A DNA stretch of 64,000 bases from Paenibacillus flagellatus (GCF_003217775.1 NZ_QJVJ01000003.1:434001-498000); one strand, 5' to 3'; numbered from the stretch's first letter, positions 32,268 through 41,408 are shown. Numbers and translations are program-made. Notes: generated by a model from the sequence alone, not told the origin.

Positions 32268-32526
32268 CGGATCACCGCCATCTCGTCGTTGGGATTGGGC
32301 GTTCTCGTGTGGAAACGATCTTCGGTGTCATCCGTTCGCCTCGATTTCATCATAGCACGAATTTCCTTTTGGCGTCTCCCGTTTCTCCGGAAGCCCGTCC
32401 GGTTCCCCGGGTCGGGCATCGTTTCCCCGACCTAAGTCCAGAACCGATTCCGACAGTGGTCCGTTTTGGATCGCGGGCGCCTCCTTTACAATGAAGTCAA
32501 CAAAGTCGTAAGAGGTGCGATAAACG

Positions 32527-33126
32527 ATGCAGGACAAGAAGAAATTGTACATTCTTCTGACCGATACGGGAACGCTATTGACGAGAACGATCAAGGCGTA
32601 TACGAAAGAGCCCTACAACCACGCGTCCATCGCGTTTGATGCCGAGCTCCGTGACGTATACAGCTTCGGACGCAAGTGCGAAAGCAATCCGTTTCGCGGA
32701 GGCTTCGTGAAGGAAACGATCCGCGGACCGTTGTTTTTGAACGAAGACCATGACACGACGTGCGCTCTCTATGTATGCGAGGTCGGCAAAGCCGCCTACG
32801 ACCGCATTCGCCGTACCGTCCGCGAGATGCAAAAGCGGGAGGACGACTATAAATACAACTTGCTCGGCTTATTCGGCGTCATGCTCAACGTCAGGCTGAA
32901 GCGCAAAAACGCCTACTTCTGCTCCCAGTTCGTTTCGGAAGTGGCGCTCACCGGCGGTGTCTCGCTCGTCGACAAATGCCCGGAGCTGACGACTCCCGGC
33001 GATTTGGGCCGTTCCGCCCTTCTCCGTCCCGTTTACTCGGGCAGCCTGAAGGAGTACCCGCCCTTGCGCCGCTGGCTGGACGGCGAATGCGCCGCCGCCG
33101 CCCTCCCGGAGCGAATCCCGGGTTGA
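32527..33126 (+). CDS. Permuted papain-like (YiiX/YebB-type NlpC/P60 superfamily) protein
   Basis: 199 aa. The catalytic order is permuted: His first in PYNHASIAF (H32) and Cys later in AYFCSQFVSE (C132), as in YiiX/LRAT-like permuted NlpC/P60 enzymes. No signal peptide, so it acts in the cytosol. Members hydrolyse amide or acyl bonds; the substrate is unknown. It starts at ATG 32527 with an AGAGGTG site. Converges with hrpB. Confidence 0.8.
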   Translation: MQDKKKLYILLTDTGTLLTRTIKAYTKEPYNHASIAFDAELRDVYSFGRKCESNPFRGGFVKETIRGPLFLNEDHDTTCALYVCEVGKAAYDRIRRTVREMQKREDDYKYNLLGLFGVMLNVRLKRKNAYFCSQFVSEVALTGGVSLVDKCPELTTPGDLGRSALLRPVYSGSLKEYPPLRRWLDGECAAAALPERIPG

Positions 33127-33241
33127 CCGGGATCGAGCGGAGATGCCGGTAAACGGATCGAACGGCTCCCGGCCGACGCCGGCGAGCCGTATTCCGCATG
33201 GATACCGTCTTTCTGAGAAAAGCGAGGACACGCGGCCGCAC

Positions 33242-35785
33242 TTATGGCTTCGGCTTGACCCGGTTCGTCGGCACCGCCGACATCGGGTCGTCGGGCCAGT
33301 AATGCTTCGGGTAACGGCCCTTCAAATCTTTTTTCACCTCGAAATAGGTTTCCCGCCAAAAGTTCGCCAAATCCCGCGTCACCTGAACCGGCCGCTGCGC
33401 CGGCGAAAGCAGGCGGATCGTCACCGGCACTCTCCCCCCTCCGATGCGCGGCGTCTCCGTCCAGCCGAACAGCTCCTGCAGCCGGGCGGACAAGGACGGC
33501 GCCTCCGGGTCCGCATAATCGACCGGTAACCGCGAGCCGCTCGGCACGGTCAAGTGCGTCGGCGCCCATTCGTCCAGCCTTCTGCGCTTCTCCCAAGGAA
33601 GCGCCGCCTCGAGAACCGAGACGAGGTTCAAGCTTTGCAGCTCGGCGCGGCTGCGTATGCCGGCGACATGCGGCGCGAGCCATTCTTCCGCCGTCCGTTC
33701 CAGCGCCTCGTCCGACCAGTCCGGCCAATCCGCGTCGTGCCTCCGCAAAAACAGGACGCGCTGCTGCAGCCGGCGCGCCGCTCCCGTCCACGGCAGCATG
33801 CCGATCCCTTCGACCGCCAACCCGTCGAGCAGCGCTCGAATCGTCTCCTCGCCGCCAGGCTTGGAGAGCGGCACGTCGGTTACCGCAATCGCGCCGAGCC
33901 GCTTCCGGCGGCGGGCCCGAACCGACTGCGTCGACCGGTCCCACTCGACGATCGACTCCTCCGCAAACCGTTCGGGAAACGTCCGCTCCAGCTCGCGCAC
34001 ATCGACCGGCGCCGCCAGCGCGATCCGGCTTTCCGCCCCATGATCGTCGAGCTCGGCGGCGACGATGTACGGCGCGGACGAAAGCGTCTGCGTCTCGGCG
34101 AAGGCGGCGCCCCGACCGCTGCTGAGCAAAAACCGGCCGCCTCCGCGGTTTTGTCCGATCCGGTCGGGATACGCGAGCGCCAGCAGCAGCCCGCACGCAT
34201 CGACATCCGGCTCGCGGCCTCCTTCTCCGGACAGGCCGAGCGCCCGCCTCCAATCCGCGGCCGCGGCCGCGGCTCTTCGCAGCGCGGAGGCGTCCGCCGT
34301 CATGCCGGAGTAGGCCGGAGCGGCCTCGCCGGTCGCGCCGGAGCGGCCGTGCCGCAGCAGCGCCTCGAGCCGCAGCCGCAGGTCGGCGGCGACCGGCGAC
34401 GGCGCGGACGAGACGCGGCGGAACGCGTCGCGCTCGCTCAGCAGCGCGGCCAGGGCGCACGCGGCCGGGCCGAGCCCGAGCGGCACGGCGCGAAGCGCCA
34501 TATGCGCGAGGCGCGGGTGCATGCCCAGCTCCGCCATCCGGCGGCCGTGCGGGGTGATGGCGCCGCTCGGCGCAAGCGCGCCGAATTGCGTCAGCAGCTC
34601 GCGCGCTTGCCGGTAGGCCGCGGCCGGCGGCTCGTCGAGCCAGCGCAGCTCGCCCGGATCGGCCGCTCCCCAAGCGGCCAGCTCCAGCGCGAGAGGCGCC
34701 AAATCGGCCTCGGCGATTTCGGGCGTGCCGTGCGGCGCGAACGTACGCTCCTCCGTTTCCGTCCACAGCCGATAGCATACGCCGGGACCGAGCCGTCCGG
34801 CCCGGCCTCTCCGCTGGTCCGCCGAGGCGAGCGAGACGCGCACCGTCTCGAGACGGGTCATGCCCGTCTGCGGCGAAAATTTCGGCACGCGCATCCAGCC
34901 GCTGTCGACGACGATGCGCGTCCCTTCGATCGTCAAGCTCGTCTCGGCGATCGATGTGGACAACACGATTTTGCGCACGCCCGGCTCGGACGGAGCGATC
35001 GCCCGGTCCTGCGCGTCCTGCGGCAAATTGCCGTGCAGCGGCAAAATCCGGATTCGCCCCCGATCGGTCTGGAGCCGATCGGCCAGCAGCGCCTCGACTC
35101 GGCGAATTTCGCCGGTTCCCGGCAAAAAGACGAGCAGGTCGCCTTCGGCCTCCTCCGCCAAGGCGCGCCGGATGGCCCGAGCGACCGTCTCTTCCAGTCT
35201 CCCTTCCGGCTTGTCCGGCAAATAGCGGGTTTCGACGGGAAAGACCCGCCCGCCGCTCTCGATGACCGGCGCACCGCCGAGCAGCTCCGCGACCGGAGCG
35301 GCGTCGAGCGTCGCCGACATGACGAGAAGTCGCAGGTCGTCGCGGAACAGCGCCCGACATTGGAGGCATAACGCCAGGCCGAGATCGGCGTGCAGGCTTC
35401 GCTCGTGGAATTCGTCGAACAGGACGGCGCCGACGCCGTCCAGGCCGGGATCCGCCTGCAGCAGCCGCGTCAGGACGCCCTCGGTGACGACCTCGATCCG
35501 CGTCTTCGGACCGACCCGCGTATCCATCCGGACGCGGTAGCCGACCGTCTGGCCGACCTCCTCCCCGAACAGGGACGCCATAAAGCGGGCGGCCGAGCGA
35601 GCGGCGAGCCTTCTTGGCTCGAGCATCAGGATGCGCCGGCCGGCCAGCCACGGCGCGTCGAGCAGCGCGAGCGGCACCCGCGTCGTTTTGCCCGCCCCCG
35701 GCTGGGCGACCAGCACCGCGCTGCCGCGTTCGTTCAGTTGTCGCCGCAGCTCGGGAAGCGCGGATTCGATCGGTAAAGCCGTCAT
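33242..35785 (-). CDS. hrpB: ATP-dependent helicase HrpB
   Basis: 847 aa DEAH/RHA-like helicase. Walker A is PGAGKTT (29-35), the DEFH box is at 124-127, SAT is at about 153 (VMSATLD), and QRRGRAGR is at about 325 (motif VI). The HrpB C-terminal domain follows. Typical family length is about 820-850. Its molecular role in bacteria is poorly defined. Monocistronic on the minus strand. Confidence 0.93.
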   Translation of the reverse strand: MTALPIESALPELRRQLNERGSAVLVAQPGAGKTTRVPLALLDAPWLAGRRILMLEPRRLAARSAARFMASLFGEEVGQTVGYRVRMDTRVGPKTRIEVVTEGVLTRLLQADPGLDGVGAVLFDEFHERSLHADLGLALCLQCRALFRDDLRLLVMSATLDAAPVAELLGGAPVIESGGRVFPVETRYLPDKPEGRLEETVARAIRRALAEEAEGDLLVFLPGTGEIRRVEALLADRLQTDRGRIRILPLHGNLPQDAQDRAIAPSEPGVRKIVLSTSIAETSLTIEGTRIVVDSGWMRVPKFSPQTGMTRLETVRVSLASADQRRGRAGRLGPGVCYRLWTETEERTFAPHGTPEIAEADLAPLALELAAWGAADPGELRWLDEPPAAAYRQARELLTQFGALAPSGAITPHGRRMAELGMHPRLAHMALRAVPLGLGPAACALAALLSERDAFRRVSSAPSPVAADLRLRLEALLRHGRSGATGEAAPAYSGMTADASALRRAAAAAADWRRALGLSGEGGREPDVDACGLLLALAYPDRIGQNRGGGRFLLSSGRGAAFAETQTLSSAPYIVAAELDDHGAESRIALAAPVDVRELERTFPERFAEESIVEWDRSTQSVRARRRKRLGAIAVTDVPLSKPGGEETIRALLDGLAVEGIGMLPWTGAARRLQQRVLFLRRHDADWPDWSDEALERTAEEWLAPHVAGIRSRAELQSLNLVSVLEAALPWEKRRRLDEWAPTHLTVPSGSRLPVDYADPEAPSLSARLQELFGWTETPRIGGGRVPVTIRLLSPAQRPVQVTRDLANFWRETYFEVKKDLKGRYPKHYWPDDPMSAVPTNRVKPKP

Positions 35786-35860
35786 GCCAGTTCCCCCATC
35801 GGTCGAAGGCGGCTTAACGTTAGCCGCCGTTCGAAATATATACCAGTATACCTAAGACCT

Positions 35861-36027
35861 CCCCCAAAAGTGAAGCTGGCCTTCGTTGCGTATTCCGATT
35901 ACTTTCGGGGGAGCCCCCTCTTATTCCCCCAAAAGTGAAGTTAGCCTTTGTCGCGTAGTCCGATTACTTTTGGGGAGCCCCCCTCTTATCCCCCCCCCCA
36001 AGAGTGAAGCTGGCCTTCGTCGCGTAA
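35861..36027. repeat. Three imperfect 65-70 bp tandem repeats with hairpin potential
   Basis: Units begin near 35861, 35926 and 35996 with CCCCCAAAAGTGAAG (CCCCAAGAGTGAAG in the third), continue TGGCCTTCGT.GCGTA.TCCG, and end ATTACTTTTGGGG, which is complementary to the start. Each full unit can fold into a long hairpin; the third is cut after GCGTAAT. They fill the gap between hrpB and the MFS gene. Confidence 0.8.
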
Positions 36028-36040
36028 TTAAAAGACGGCC

Positions 36041-36071
36041 AAAAAGCCCTCCCGCATCTAGCGAGAGGACT
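36041..36071 (-). terminator. Intrinsic terminator of the MFS gene
   Basis: Minus strand GTCCTCTCGC-TAGAT-GCGGGAGGGC followed by five T residues (complement of 36041-36045). Confidence 0.75.
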
Positions 36072-36120
36072 TCGTTCATTCGACTCCATGCCAAAAACCC
36101 GCAATACCGATTGAGGCGCG

Positions 36121-37314
36121 TTATTTGCGTTGGAATTTCAATAATAAGAGCATGCCCGTTAACACGATAACGACTCCCGATCCCAGAAACCACGACTGAA
36201 CCCCGTACTTGTCGACGATCGGTCCCGCCGTCGCGAGTCCGATCGGGGACGAAAGCAGCGTAAAGCTCGTGACGAGCGAAATGACGCGACCCAGCTTTTC
36301 CGGCTCGAACGACTTCTGGATCATGGCCATAAAAGGTCCGTTGTACAAAGGCGCGGCCGCACCCATTACAAACGACAGGACGACGAACCCGGCAAAGACG
36401 CTTCCGGGAATGATGCCGCTCAAAACGCAGGTCATCCCGATAACCGTCAAACTTACGCTCATAAAGGCCGTATCCTTCCATTTCGTTGCGAGGACCGAGA
36501 GCATGGCACCGCCGAGGATCATGCCGATTCCGAAGGCGGCTTCCACCAGACTTGCGCTATAACCGCCTCGGCCGAAATGGGACAGCGTCATCAAAGGAAA
36601 CAAAGTGGCGAGCGGCATAAACGCGATGCCGAAAATCGCCGTAGCGATCGTGACCGTGACGATCGGTTTTACGGCAAAGAACTCCTCCCAGCCTTGTCTG
36701 AATTCCGCGGCGAACGACGGCGCTTGGACAACCTGCGGCTTCGGCTGACGAATTTTGACGAACACCAGCATTAGATTGGCGATCAGTGCACCGGCCACAT
36801 CCAGCAGCAATACCGTTCCGAGGGAGGAAGCCGAGTAAGCCGCGATGCCAATCGCCGGACCGATTACGCTAGAAAAGGAAAGGATCGTTTGGTGCCAGCC
36901 CGCCACGCGCGTCAATTGGTTTTCGGGCGCTATGAGCGGAATAGCCGCTTGAAAGGCGGGAGCGTGAAACGAAGAAGCGGCGGAGCGAATCGCCAGGATC
37001 GCATATATGATTCCCAAGCCCGGTTCGCCAAGCAAGTAGCAAGCGCCCAAAATCAAGCTGAACAGTGCAATGGTGCTGTCCGCTACGATCATCGTCATTT
37101 TGCGGTTCCAGCGGTCAAGCCATACGCCGCTGAAGGGGCCGAGCAGCGCTTGAGGCAAAAAGCCGCAAAGCCCGGCGATCATCAGTACCGCGGCCGAGCC
37201 CGTTGTAACCGTCAAATGCCATACGATCGAAAATTGAACCATAAACGACGTTAATATCGAAAAAACTTGCCCGCCGAAAAAGATCGCAAACGTTTTTTTC
37301 CATGAGAGGTGCAT
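36121..37314 (-). CDS. MFS efflux pump, Mef/MFS_3-like
   Basis: 397 aa with 12 hydrophobic segments. Motif A-like GPFSGVWLDRWNRK (about 59-72) and the N-terminus MHLSWKKTFAIFFGGQVFS match macrolide-efflux (Mef)-type MFS_3 proteins. Base composition is more AT-rich than neighbours, consistent with transfer. Ribosome site AAAAGGAG. It is preceded by a 200-nt leader encoding an ErmD-like stalling peptide and a hairpin-T-run, so induction by ribosome-targeting drugs is predicted. The substrate, macrolide or otherwise, is not proven. Confidence 0.85.
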   Translation of the reverse strand: MHLSWKKTFAIFFGGQVFSILTSFMVQFSIVWHLTVTTGSAAVLMIAGLCGFLPQALLGPFSGVWLDRWNRKMTMIVADSTIALFSLILGACYLLGEPGLGIIYAILAIRSAASSFHAPAFQAAIPLIAPENQLTRVAGWHQTILSFSSVIGPAIGIAAYSASSLGTVLLLDVAGALIANLMLVFVKIRQPKPQVVQAPSFAAEFRQGWEEFFAVKPIVTVTIATAIFGIAFMPLATLFPLMTLSHFGRGGYSASLVEAAFGIGMILGGAMLSVLATKWKDTAFMSVSLTVIGMTCVLSGIIPGSVFAGFVVLSFVMGAAAPLYNGPFMAMIQKSFEPEKLGRVISLVTSFTLLSSPIGLATAGPIVDKYGVQSWFLGSGVVIVLTGMLLLLKFQRK

Positions 37315-37320
37315 CGTGGA

Positions 37321-37443
37321 TTATCTCCTTTTGATCAAGCGTCGCCGACGCTTGTTTATTCGCGCGTTAGTTAATGAACAGCGCAAAAAAACCTCATGCC
37401 TTCGTCCGGGTAACATGAAAAAGCACAAACTGAATAAGCCCAT
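37321..37443 (-). CDS. Possible 40-aa leader ORF spanning the attenuator
   Basis: ATG 37443 gives MGLFSLCFFMLPGRRHEVFL and continues to a basic end (NKRRRRLIKRR). Its stop TAA follows immediately after the pump ribosome site. The frame crosses the hairpin-T-run at 37387-37425. The ribosome site is weak. It may simply reflect the attenuator sequence. Confidence 0.3.
   Translation of the reverse strand: MGLFSLCFFMLPGRRHEVFLRCSLTNARINKRRRRLIKRR
37387..37425 (-). terminator. Candidate attenuator in the pump leader
   Basis: Minus strand TTTCATG-TTA-CC..GG-CATGAGG, then seven T residues (complement of 37385-37391). The stem is modest (TCATG/CATGA plus CC/GG and G-U pairs). Confidence 0.5.
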
Positions 37444-37489
37444 ACCACTCTGACAAAAAATGGTTGAGCGATTCGTCCTGTACCTCCAA

Positions 37490-37516
37490 TTACCTCAAAC
37501 GGATGGAATGGGTCAA
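37490..37516 (-). CDS. ErmD-like ribosome-stalling leader peptide MTHSIRLR
   Basis: Codons TTG ACC CAT TCC ATC CGT TTG AGG TAA (start 37516, stop 37490-37492), with a perfect GGAGGT (complement of 37524-37529) 7 nt upstream. It ends in Arg-Leu-Arg, the +x+ motif at which macrolide-bound ribosomes stall. It differs at one residue from the start of the ErmD leader MTHSMRLR and is close to Msr/Mef leaders such as MTASMRLR. It sits 176 nt before the pump start. Confidence 0.8.
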   Translation of the reverse strand: MTHSIRLR

Positions 37517-37681
37517 AAGGAACACCTCCGACTAAAGTAAGTCCATCTTATCAGGAATCCGCCGCGGAGAGCAACATCTAAGCCGTTCTCGCCTCCACGA
37601 AACAAAAAATCCCGGCACATCCGGCGTGCACGGGACAAGTCCGATATTGTATAATAACCGTATCAGAAAGAAGGTGCGCAG

Positions 37682-38149
37682 ATGTCATCGGATAATAAAC
37701 GATCTTACTTCCGCTTGATGCTGCCGGTCCCGCTGTCCGGCACCTTGAAGATCATCGGGCTGAACAACAAGAAAATCGACTCCAAGCTCGCCGTCGTCCT
37801 GATTCACGACCTCGGAGCGGGCGGCATGCGCATACATGCGAAGCATAACTTCCCGATCCATCCCGACCTGCTGCTCGAATTCCGGTTCCGCTTGTTCCAT
37901 ACCGAGCATAAACATTTGGGCACGATCGTCCGCAAGTCGTCCCATACCGATACGATATACGAATACGGCATCGTGTTTTCCCACGACGAGAACGAGCGCC
38001 AGTCGCTCCTGCACCATCTCAACATGCTGGACTTGAAGCTGCGTTCCGCAAACCGGCTGTCCAGCTGCAGCTTTTGCACCGACGAGGAGCTGGAATCGTT
38101 TTACTCCCCTTCCTCGCCTACCGCATCGTCCGGCAACGCCAGCGCATAA
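37682..38149 (+). CDS. PilZ-domain protein (c-di-GMP receptor)
   Basis: 155 aa. The RxxxR motif is R7-R11 (KRSYFRL) and the second binding motif is HDLGAGGMRI (about 42-51, D/NxSxxG class with Ala in place of Ser). A beta-barrel of about 100 residues follows. A TATAAT at 37650-37655 and an AAGAAGG site precede ATG 37682. It stands alone, so its partner (motility or exopolysaccharide) is not evident. Confidence 0.85.
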   Translation: MSSDNKRSYFRLMLPVPLSGTLKIIGLNNKKIDSKLAVVLIHDLGAGGMRIHAKHNFPIHPDLLLEFRFRLFHTEHKHLGTIVRKSSHTDTIYEYGIVFSHDENERQSLLHHLNMLDLKLRSANRLSSCSFCTDEELESFYSPSSPTASSGNASA

Positions 38150-38163
38150 AGGCGACGCTTCGG

Positions 38164-39375
38164 CTACGCGCCGGAACCGATCCCGGCGGCAGCCGCACGC
38201 ACGACGCCGGCCAGCCGGCGAATGCCTTCGCGGATGCGCGGTTCGTCCATCGTGGAGAAGTTGAGACGCATCGCATTTTCCCGGCCGCCGTTCGGATAGA
38301 ACGCCCCGCCCGGCACAAAGGCGACGTTCTCCTCCAAGCTTCGGACGAGCAGCTTGCGCGCGTCCATCCCTTCGGGAAGCTCGACCCATGCGAACAACCC
38401 TCCTGACGGCTTTTCGTACGAAACCCCCTCCGGCATATGCTCCGCCAGCGACTCGAACATGACGTCCCGCTGCCTCCGATAAACGTCCGTAATGGCCGCG
38501 ATATCGTTCTCCAAATCGTTCTCCTCCAAATACGAATCGATCACCCGCTGTCCGACGTTCGACGTATGAAGGTCCGTCGCCTGCTTCAGCAGCACGTACT
38601 TGTTCAGCACCTCGGGAGAGGCGGCCGTCCACCCGATCCGGTAACCCGGACAAAACGTTTTCGAGAACGTACCGAGATGGACGACCCGCCCCTCGCGATC
38701 GAACGACAGCACGGACGGCTGCGGCTCTCCTTCGAAGCGCAGATCCCCGTAAGGATGGTCCTCCACGACAATGACGTTGAATTCGTCCGCCAGCCGGACG
38801 AGCCGCTCCCTCCGCTCGCGAGACCAGCATCGGCCCGTCGGATTTTGAAAATCCGGCACGACGTAGATGAGCTTGACGTTCCGAACCGTTTGCAGCAGCT
38901 GCCGCAAATGATCCGGATTCATGCCGTCCGAGTCGGTGTCGACCTCGATGAAGGTCGGCCGGTACGGCGTAAACGCCTGGATCGCCCCCAAATACGAAGG
39001 GCTTTCGCACAGCACGACGTCGCCTTCGTCGAGAAACGCTTTCCCCGTCAAATCGAGCCCTTGCTGCGACCCGCTCGTGATCAAAAGGTTCGCGGCCGTC
39101 ACGTTTACGTCCAGCTTGCGGTTCATCCGTCGGGCGATTTTGTCGCGCAGCGGGCCGTACCCTTCGGTGGCGGCATACTGAAGCGCCTGTCTCCCGCAAT
39201 CCCGGATGACGCGCGCCGACAAGCTTTCCAGCGCCTGCACCGGGAACAGTTTCGGGTTTGGCAAGCCGCCCGCGAACGATATCATGTCGGGCCGCTCCGT
39301 CAGCTTGAGCAGCTCGCGTATTTCCGACGCCTTGATCGATTCCATCCTTGCCGCGAAGCGCAATGAATCCGTCAT
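38164..39375 (-). CDS. PLP-dependent aminotransferase, class I/II (2-aminoadipate-type)
   Basis: 403 aa fold-type I aminotransferase. The PLP Lys is in GTFSKTFCPGYRIGW (about 250); also SGSQQGLDL and PDFQNPTG. It resembles LysN/2-aminoadipate or branched-chain transaminases. The start is 20 bp after the stop of the MocR regulator gene, so the two form an operon. The specificity is not determined by sequence alone. Confidence 0.88.
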   Translation of the reverse strand: MTDSLRFAARMESIKASEIRELLKLTERPDMISFAGGLPNPKLFPVQALESLSARVIRDCGRQALQYAATEGYGPLRDKIARRMNRKLDVNVTAANLLITSGSQQGLDLTGKAFLDEGDVVLCESPSYLGAIQAFTPYRPTFIEVDTDSDGMNPDHLRQLLQTVRNVKLIYVVPDFQNPTGRCWSRERRERLVRLADEFNVIVVEDHPYGDLRFEGEPQPSVLSFDREGRVVHLGTFSKTFCPGYRIGWTAASPEVLNKYVLLKQATDLHTSNVGQRVIDSYLEENDLENDIAAITDVYRRQRDVMFESLAEHMPEGVSYEKPSGGLFAWVELPEGMDARKLLVRSLEENVAFVPGGAFYPNGGRENAMRLNFSTMDEPRIREGIRRLAGVVRAAAAGIGSGA

Positions 39376-39395
39376 CTTCCATCACTCCTTCTCGT

Positions 39396-40934
39396 TTATA
39401 CGATCGGTATCGTTCCCGGCTCGCCGGGCAGGTCGTCGGGACGTTCCTCGCCCAGGACGTCTTGAACCGCCGCGCAAAGCCGGCGCACGCCTTCGCGGAT
39501 GCGCCCCATGTCGACGCAGGCGAAGTTGAGCCGAATATAATCCGCGTGCGGAGGGTCCGCGAAGAAGGGCGTCCCCGGAATGTAGTCGACGCCCCGATCG
39601 GAGGCGCGCACCGCCAGGCCGGAGCCGTTCACGCCGTCCGGCAGACGGACCCAGACGAACAGGCCGCCCTTCGGCGTTTCCCAGCTCATGCCCGGAACCG
39701 CGTACTGCTTCAGTGCGGAGACGATTTCGTCCCGCTTCTCCCGATAGGCGACCCGTATTTTGTCCGTTTGCCGGTCGACGACTCCTTCCCGGAGTGCCGA
39801 CTCGGCCAGCTTTTGGGCGATGGAGCCGGTATGCAGATCGGCGATTTGCTTCATCGCCGCAAGCGGCTTCGCCAGCTGCCTCGGCGCGGCGATCCAACCG
39901 ACGCGAAAGCCCGGGCCGATCAGCTTGGAGAACGTGCCCACGTAGACGACATGGTCGTACAAGTCCATCGCCTTGATCGGAGGGAGAGGAGCTCCCTCGT
40001 AGCCGAGAGCGCTGTACGGGTCCTCCTCCACGATCGGCGTCCGGTGGCGGTAGGCGAGATGGAGAAGCGCCTCCCGCGTGGAGGCGTCCATGAGCCGCCC
40101 CGACGGGTTTTGGTACGACGGGATGACGTACACGAACTTCGGGCGGTAGCGCAGCATCGCCTCCAGCGCATCGAGCCTCAGACGGCCGTCCGCATCGGCC
40201 GGAATGCCGATGACGTCGGCGCCCGCCGCACGGAACGTTTCCAGCGCGCTGAAGTACGTCGGCTCCTCCACCAGCACGCAATCGCCGCGGGAAAGCAGCG
40301 TCCGGGCGATCAGGTCGAGTCCTTGCTGCGCCCCGGACACGACGAGCACCTCCTCCTTCGTCGTTCGGATGCCGGATCGGCTCATCCGTTCGCATAACGT
40401 CTGTCGTAGCGAAGCAAACCCTTCGACGGGACTGTGGAGCAGCGTCGATTCGTCTCCGCCTTCGCGGAACAGCTTGCCCGCGATGTCCGCAAGCTCGGCC
40501 TTCAGCTCCTCGTCCGGGGCGGGCACGCCTACGCCGAACGAGACGGCGTCCGGACGCTTCGGCAGCGCAAGCAGGTCGCGGATGAGCGACGAGCCGCCTC
40601 CTCCTGCCCCGGGCGCCAGCAGCGGCTTCCAATAGAGCGGAGCCGGGGCGGACGGGCGCTCCGCCTCATGCGGCCGCTCCCCGTTGTCCCTTCGTTCGGA
40701 GCTTCGAACGATCGTGCCGCGTCCGACGTACGATTCGACCGCACCTTCCGCCTTCAGCTCGTCGTAGGCGCTCAGCACCGTGCTCCGGTTGACCGCGAGC
40801 AGCTCCGCCAGCTTGCGCTCGGGGGGAAGCCGGAATCCCGGAGCGAGCAAGCCCGCGTCGATTTTGTCGCGGATTTGCCGTTTGATTTGCCTATAAATCG
40901 GAACCGGGCTGTCCCGATCGATCGAGATGTTCAT
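39396..40934 (-). CDS. MocR-family (GntR-aminotransferase fusion) regulator
   Basis: 512 aa. N-terminal GntR winged helix (about 10-75: PPERKLAELLAVNRSTVLSAYDELKAEG), a linker, then a full aminotransferase-like domain with Lys in GTFSKLIGPGFRVGW. Such proteins sense PLP or an amino compound and usually bind direct repeats. Seven ATTGG/CCAAT boxes lie just upstream (40965-41043). Likely autoregulated and activator of the aminotransferase gene downstream. Confidence 0.9.
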   Translation of the reverse strand: MNISIDRDSPVPIYRQIKRQIRDKIDAGLLAPGFRLPPERKLAELLAVNRSTVLSAYDELKAEGAVESYVGRGTIVRSSERRDNGERPHEAERPSAPAPLYWKPLLAPGAGGGGSSLIRDLLALPKRPDAVSFGVGVPAPDEELKAELADIAGKLFREGGDESTLLHSPVEGFASLRQTLCERMSRSGIRTTKEEVLVVSGAQQGLDLIARTLLSRGDCVLVEEPTYFSALETFRAAGADVIGIPADADGRLRLDALEAMLRYRPKFVYVIPSYQNPSGRLMDASTREALLHLAYRHRTPIVEEDPYSALGYEGAPLPPIKAMDLYDHVVYVGTFSKLIGPGFRVGWIAAPRQLAKPLAAMKQIADLHTGSIAQKLAESALREGVVDRQTDKIRVAYREKRDEIVSALKQYAVPGMSWETPKGGLFVWVRLPDGVNGSGLAVRASDRGVDYIPGTPFFADPPHADYIRLNFACVDMGRIREGVRRLCAAVQDVLGEERPDDLPGEPGTIPIV

Positions 40935-40964
40935 CCGCCTCGCTCCCTTCCGCTTCGCCGTAGC

Positions 40965-41043
40965 ATTGGTTCACTCCAATTCAGTGTAACACTGCCAATC
41001 CGTTTGAAAAGATCCAATTGGAACGCGCCAATAACCATCCAAT
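40965..41043 (-). promoter_or_regulatory. Cluster of ATTGG/CCAAT boxes, candidate MocR operator
   Basis: ATTGG or CCAAT occurs at 40965, 40976, 40995, 41014 (as CCAATTGG, counting two), 41028 and 41039. Several are spaced by 11 bp. They surround the probable promoter of the MocR gene. Confidence 0.65.
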
Positions 41044-41063
41044 CGAGAATCAAAACGAGAAAC

Positions 41064-41090
41064 AAAAAAGGCCGCGAAAAGATCGCGACC
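41064..41090 (-). terminator. Intrinsic terminator downstream of the 89-aa gene
   Basis: Minus strand GGTCGCGA-TCTT-TTCGCGGCC then six T residues (complement of 41064-41069). Confidence 0.85.
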
Positions 41091-41113
41091 GTCTGGATTC
41101 CCGTATGAAGCGG

Positions 41114-41383
41114 TCATTGCCGCCCTTCAACTTCAAGCTCCTTCCAGCGCTCGCTGTCGCAGACGACGCCCAGTTGATCGAGATACGGCTTCAACACATC
41201 CGTATAAACGGCGTAATTCTCGCTCCCTGCATTCGCAATGAGAAGCGGCTGCGCCCGCAGCCCGGTTTGTCCGTCGTTCACGCTGCAACGTCTCCCGTCT
41301 TTGGAAAGTCGTTCATACGTCACCTTCTGCGATACAAGCAAAACGAAAGGCGGAACAGGCCGCCCATTCATGTCATTAATCAT
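41114..41383 (-). CDS. Hypothetical protein (up to 89 aa)
   Basis: An open frame ending 24 bp before a strong terminator. The sequence has VSQKVTYERLSKDGRR and VLKPYLDQLGVVCDSERW. The N-terminus is uncertain: ATG 41383 and 41371 both lie in an AT-rich CATTAAT repeat (41374-41395) without a ribosome site. No family recognised. It may be a decayed remnant. Confidence 0.4.
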   Translation of the reverse strand: MINDMNGRPVPPFVLLVSQKVTYERLSKDGRRCSVNDGQTGLRAQPLLIANAGSENYAVYTDVLKPYLDQLGVVCDSERWKELEVEGRQ

Positions 41384-41408
41384 TAATCATTAATGATATT
41401 AATAAAAT

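Noticed and set aside
33554-35371. 605-aa plus-strand open frame opposite hrpB
   Set aside because: Arg-rich shadow of a well-supported helicase gene.
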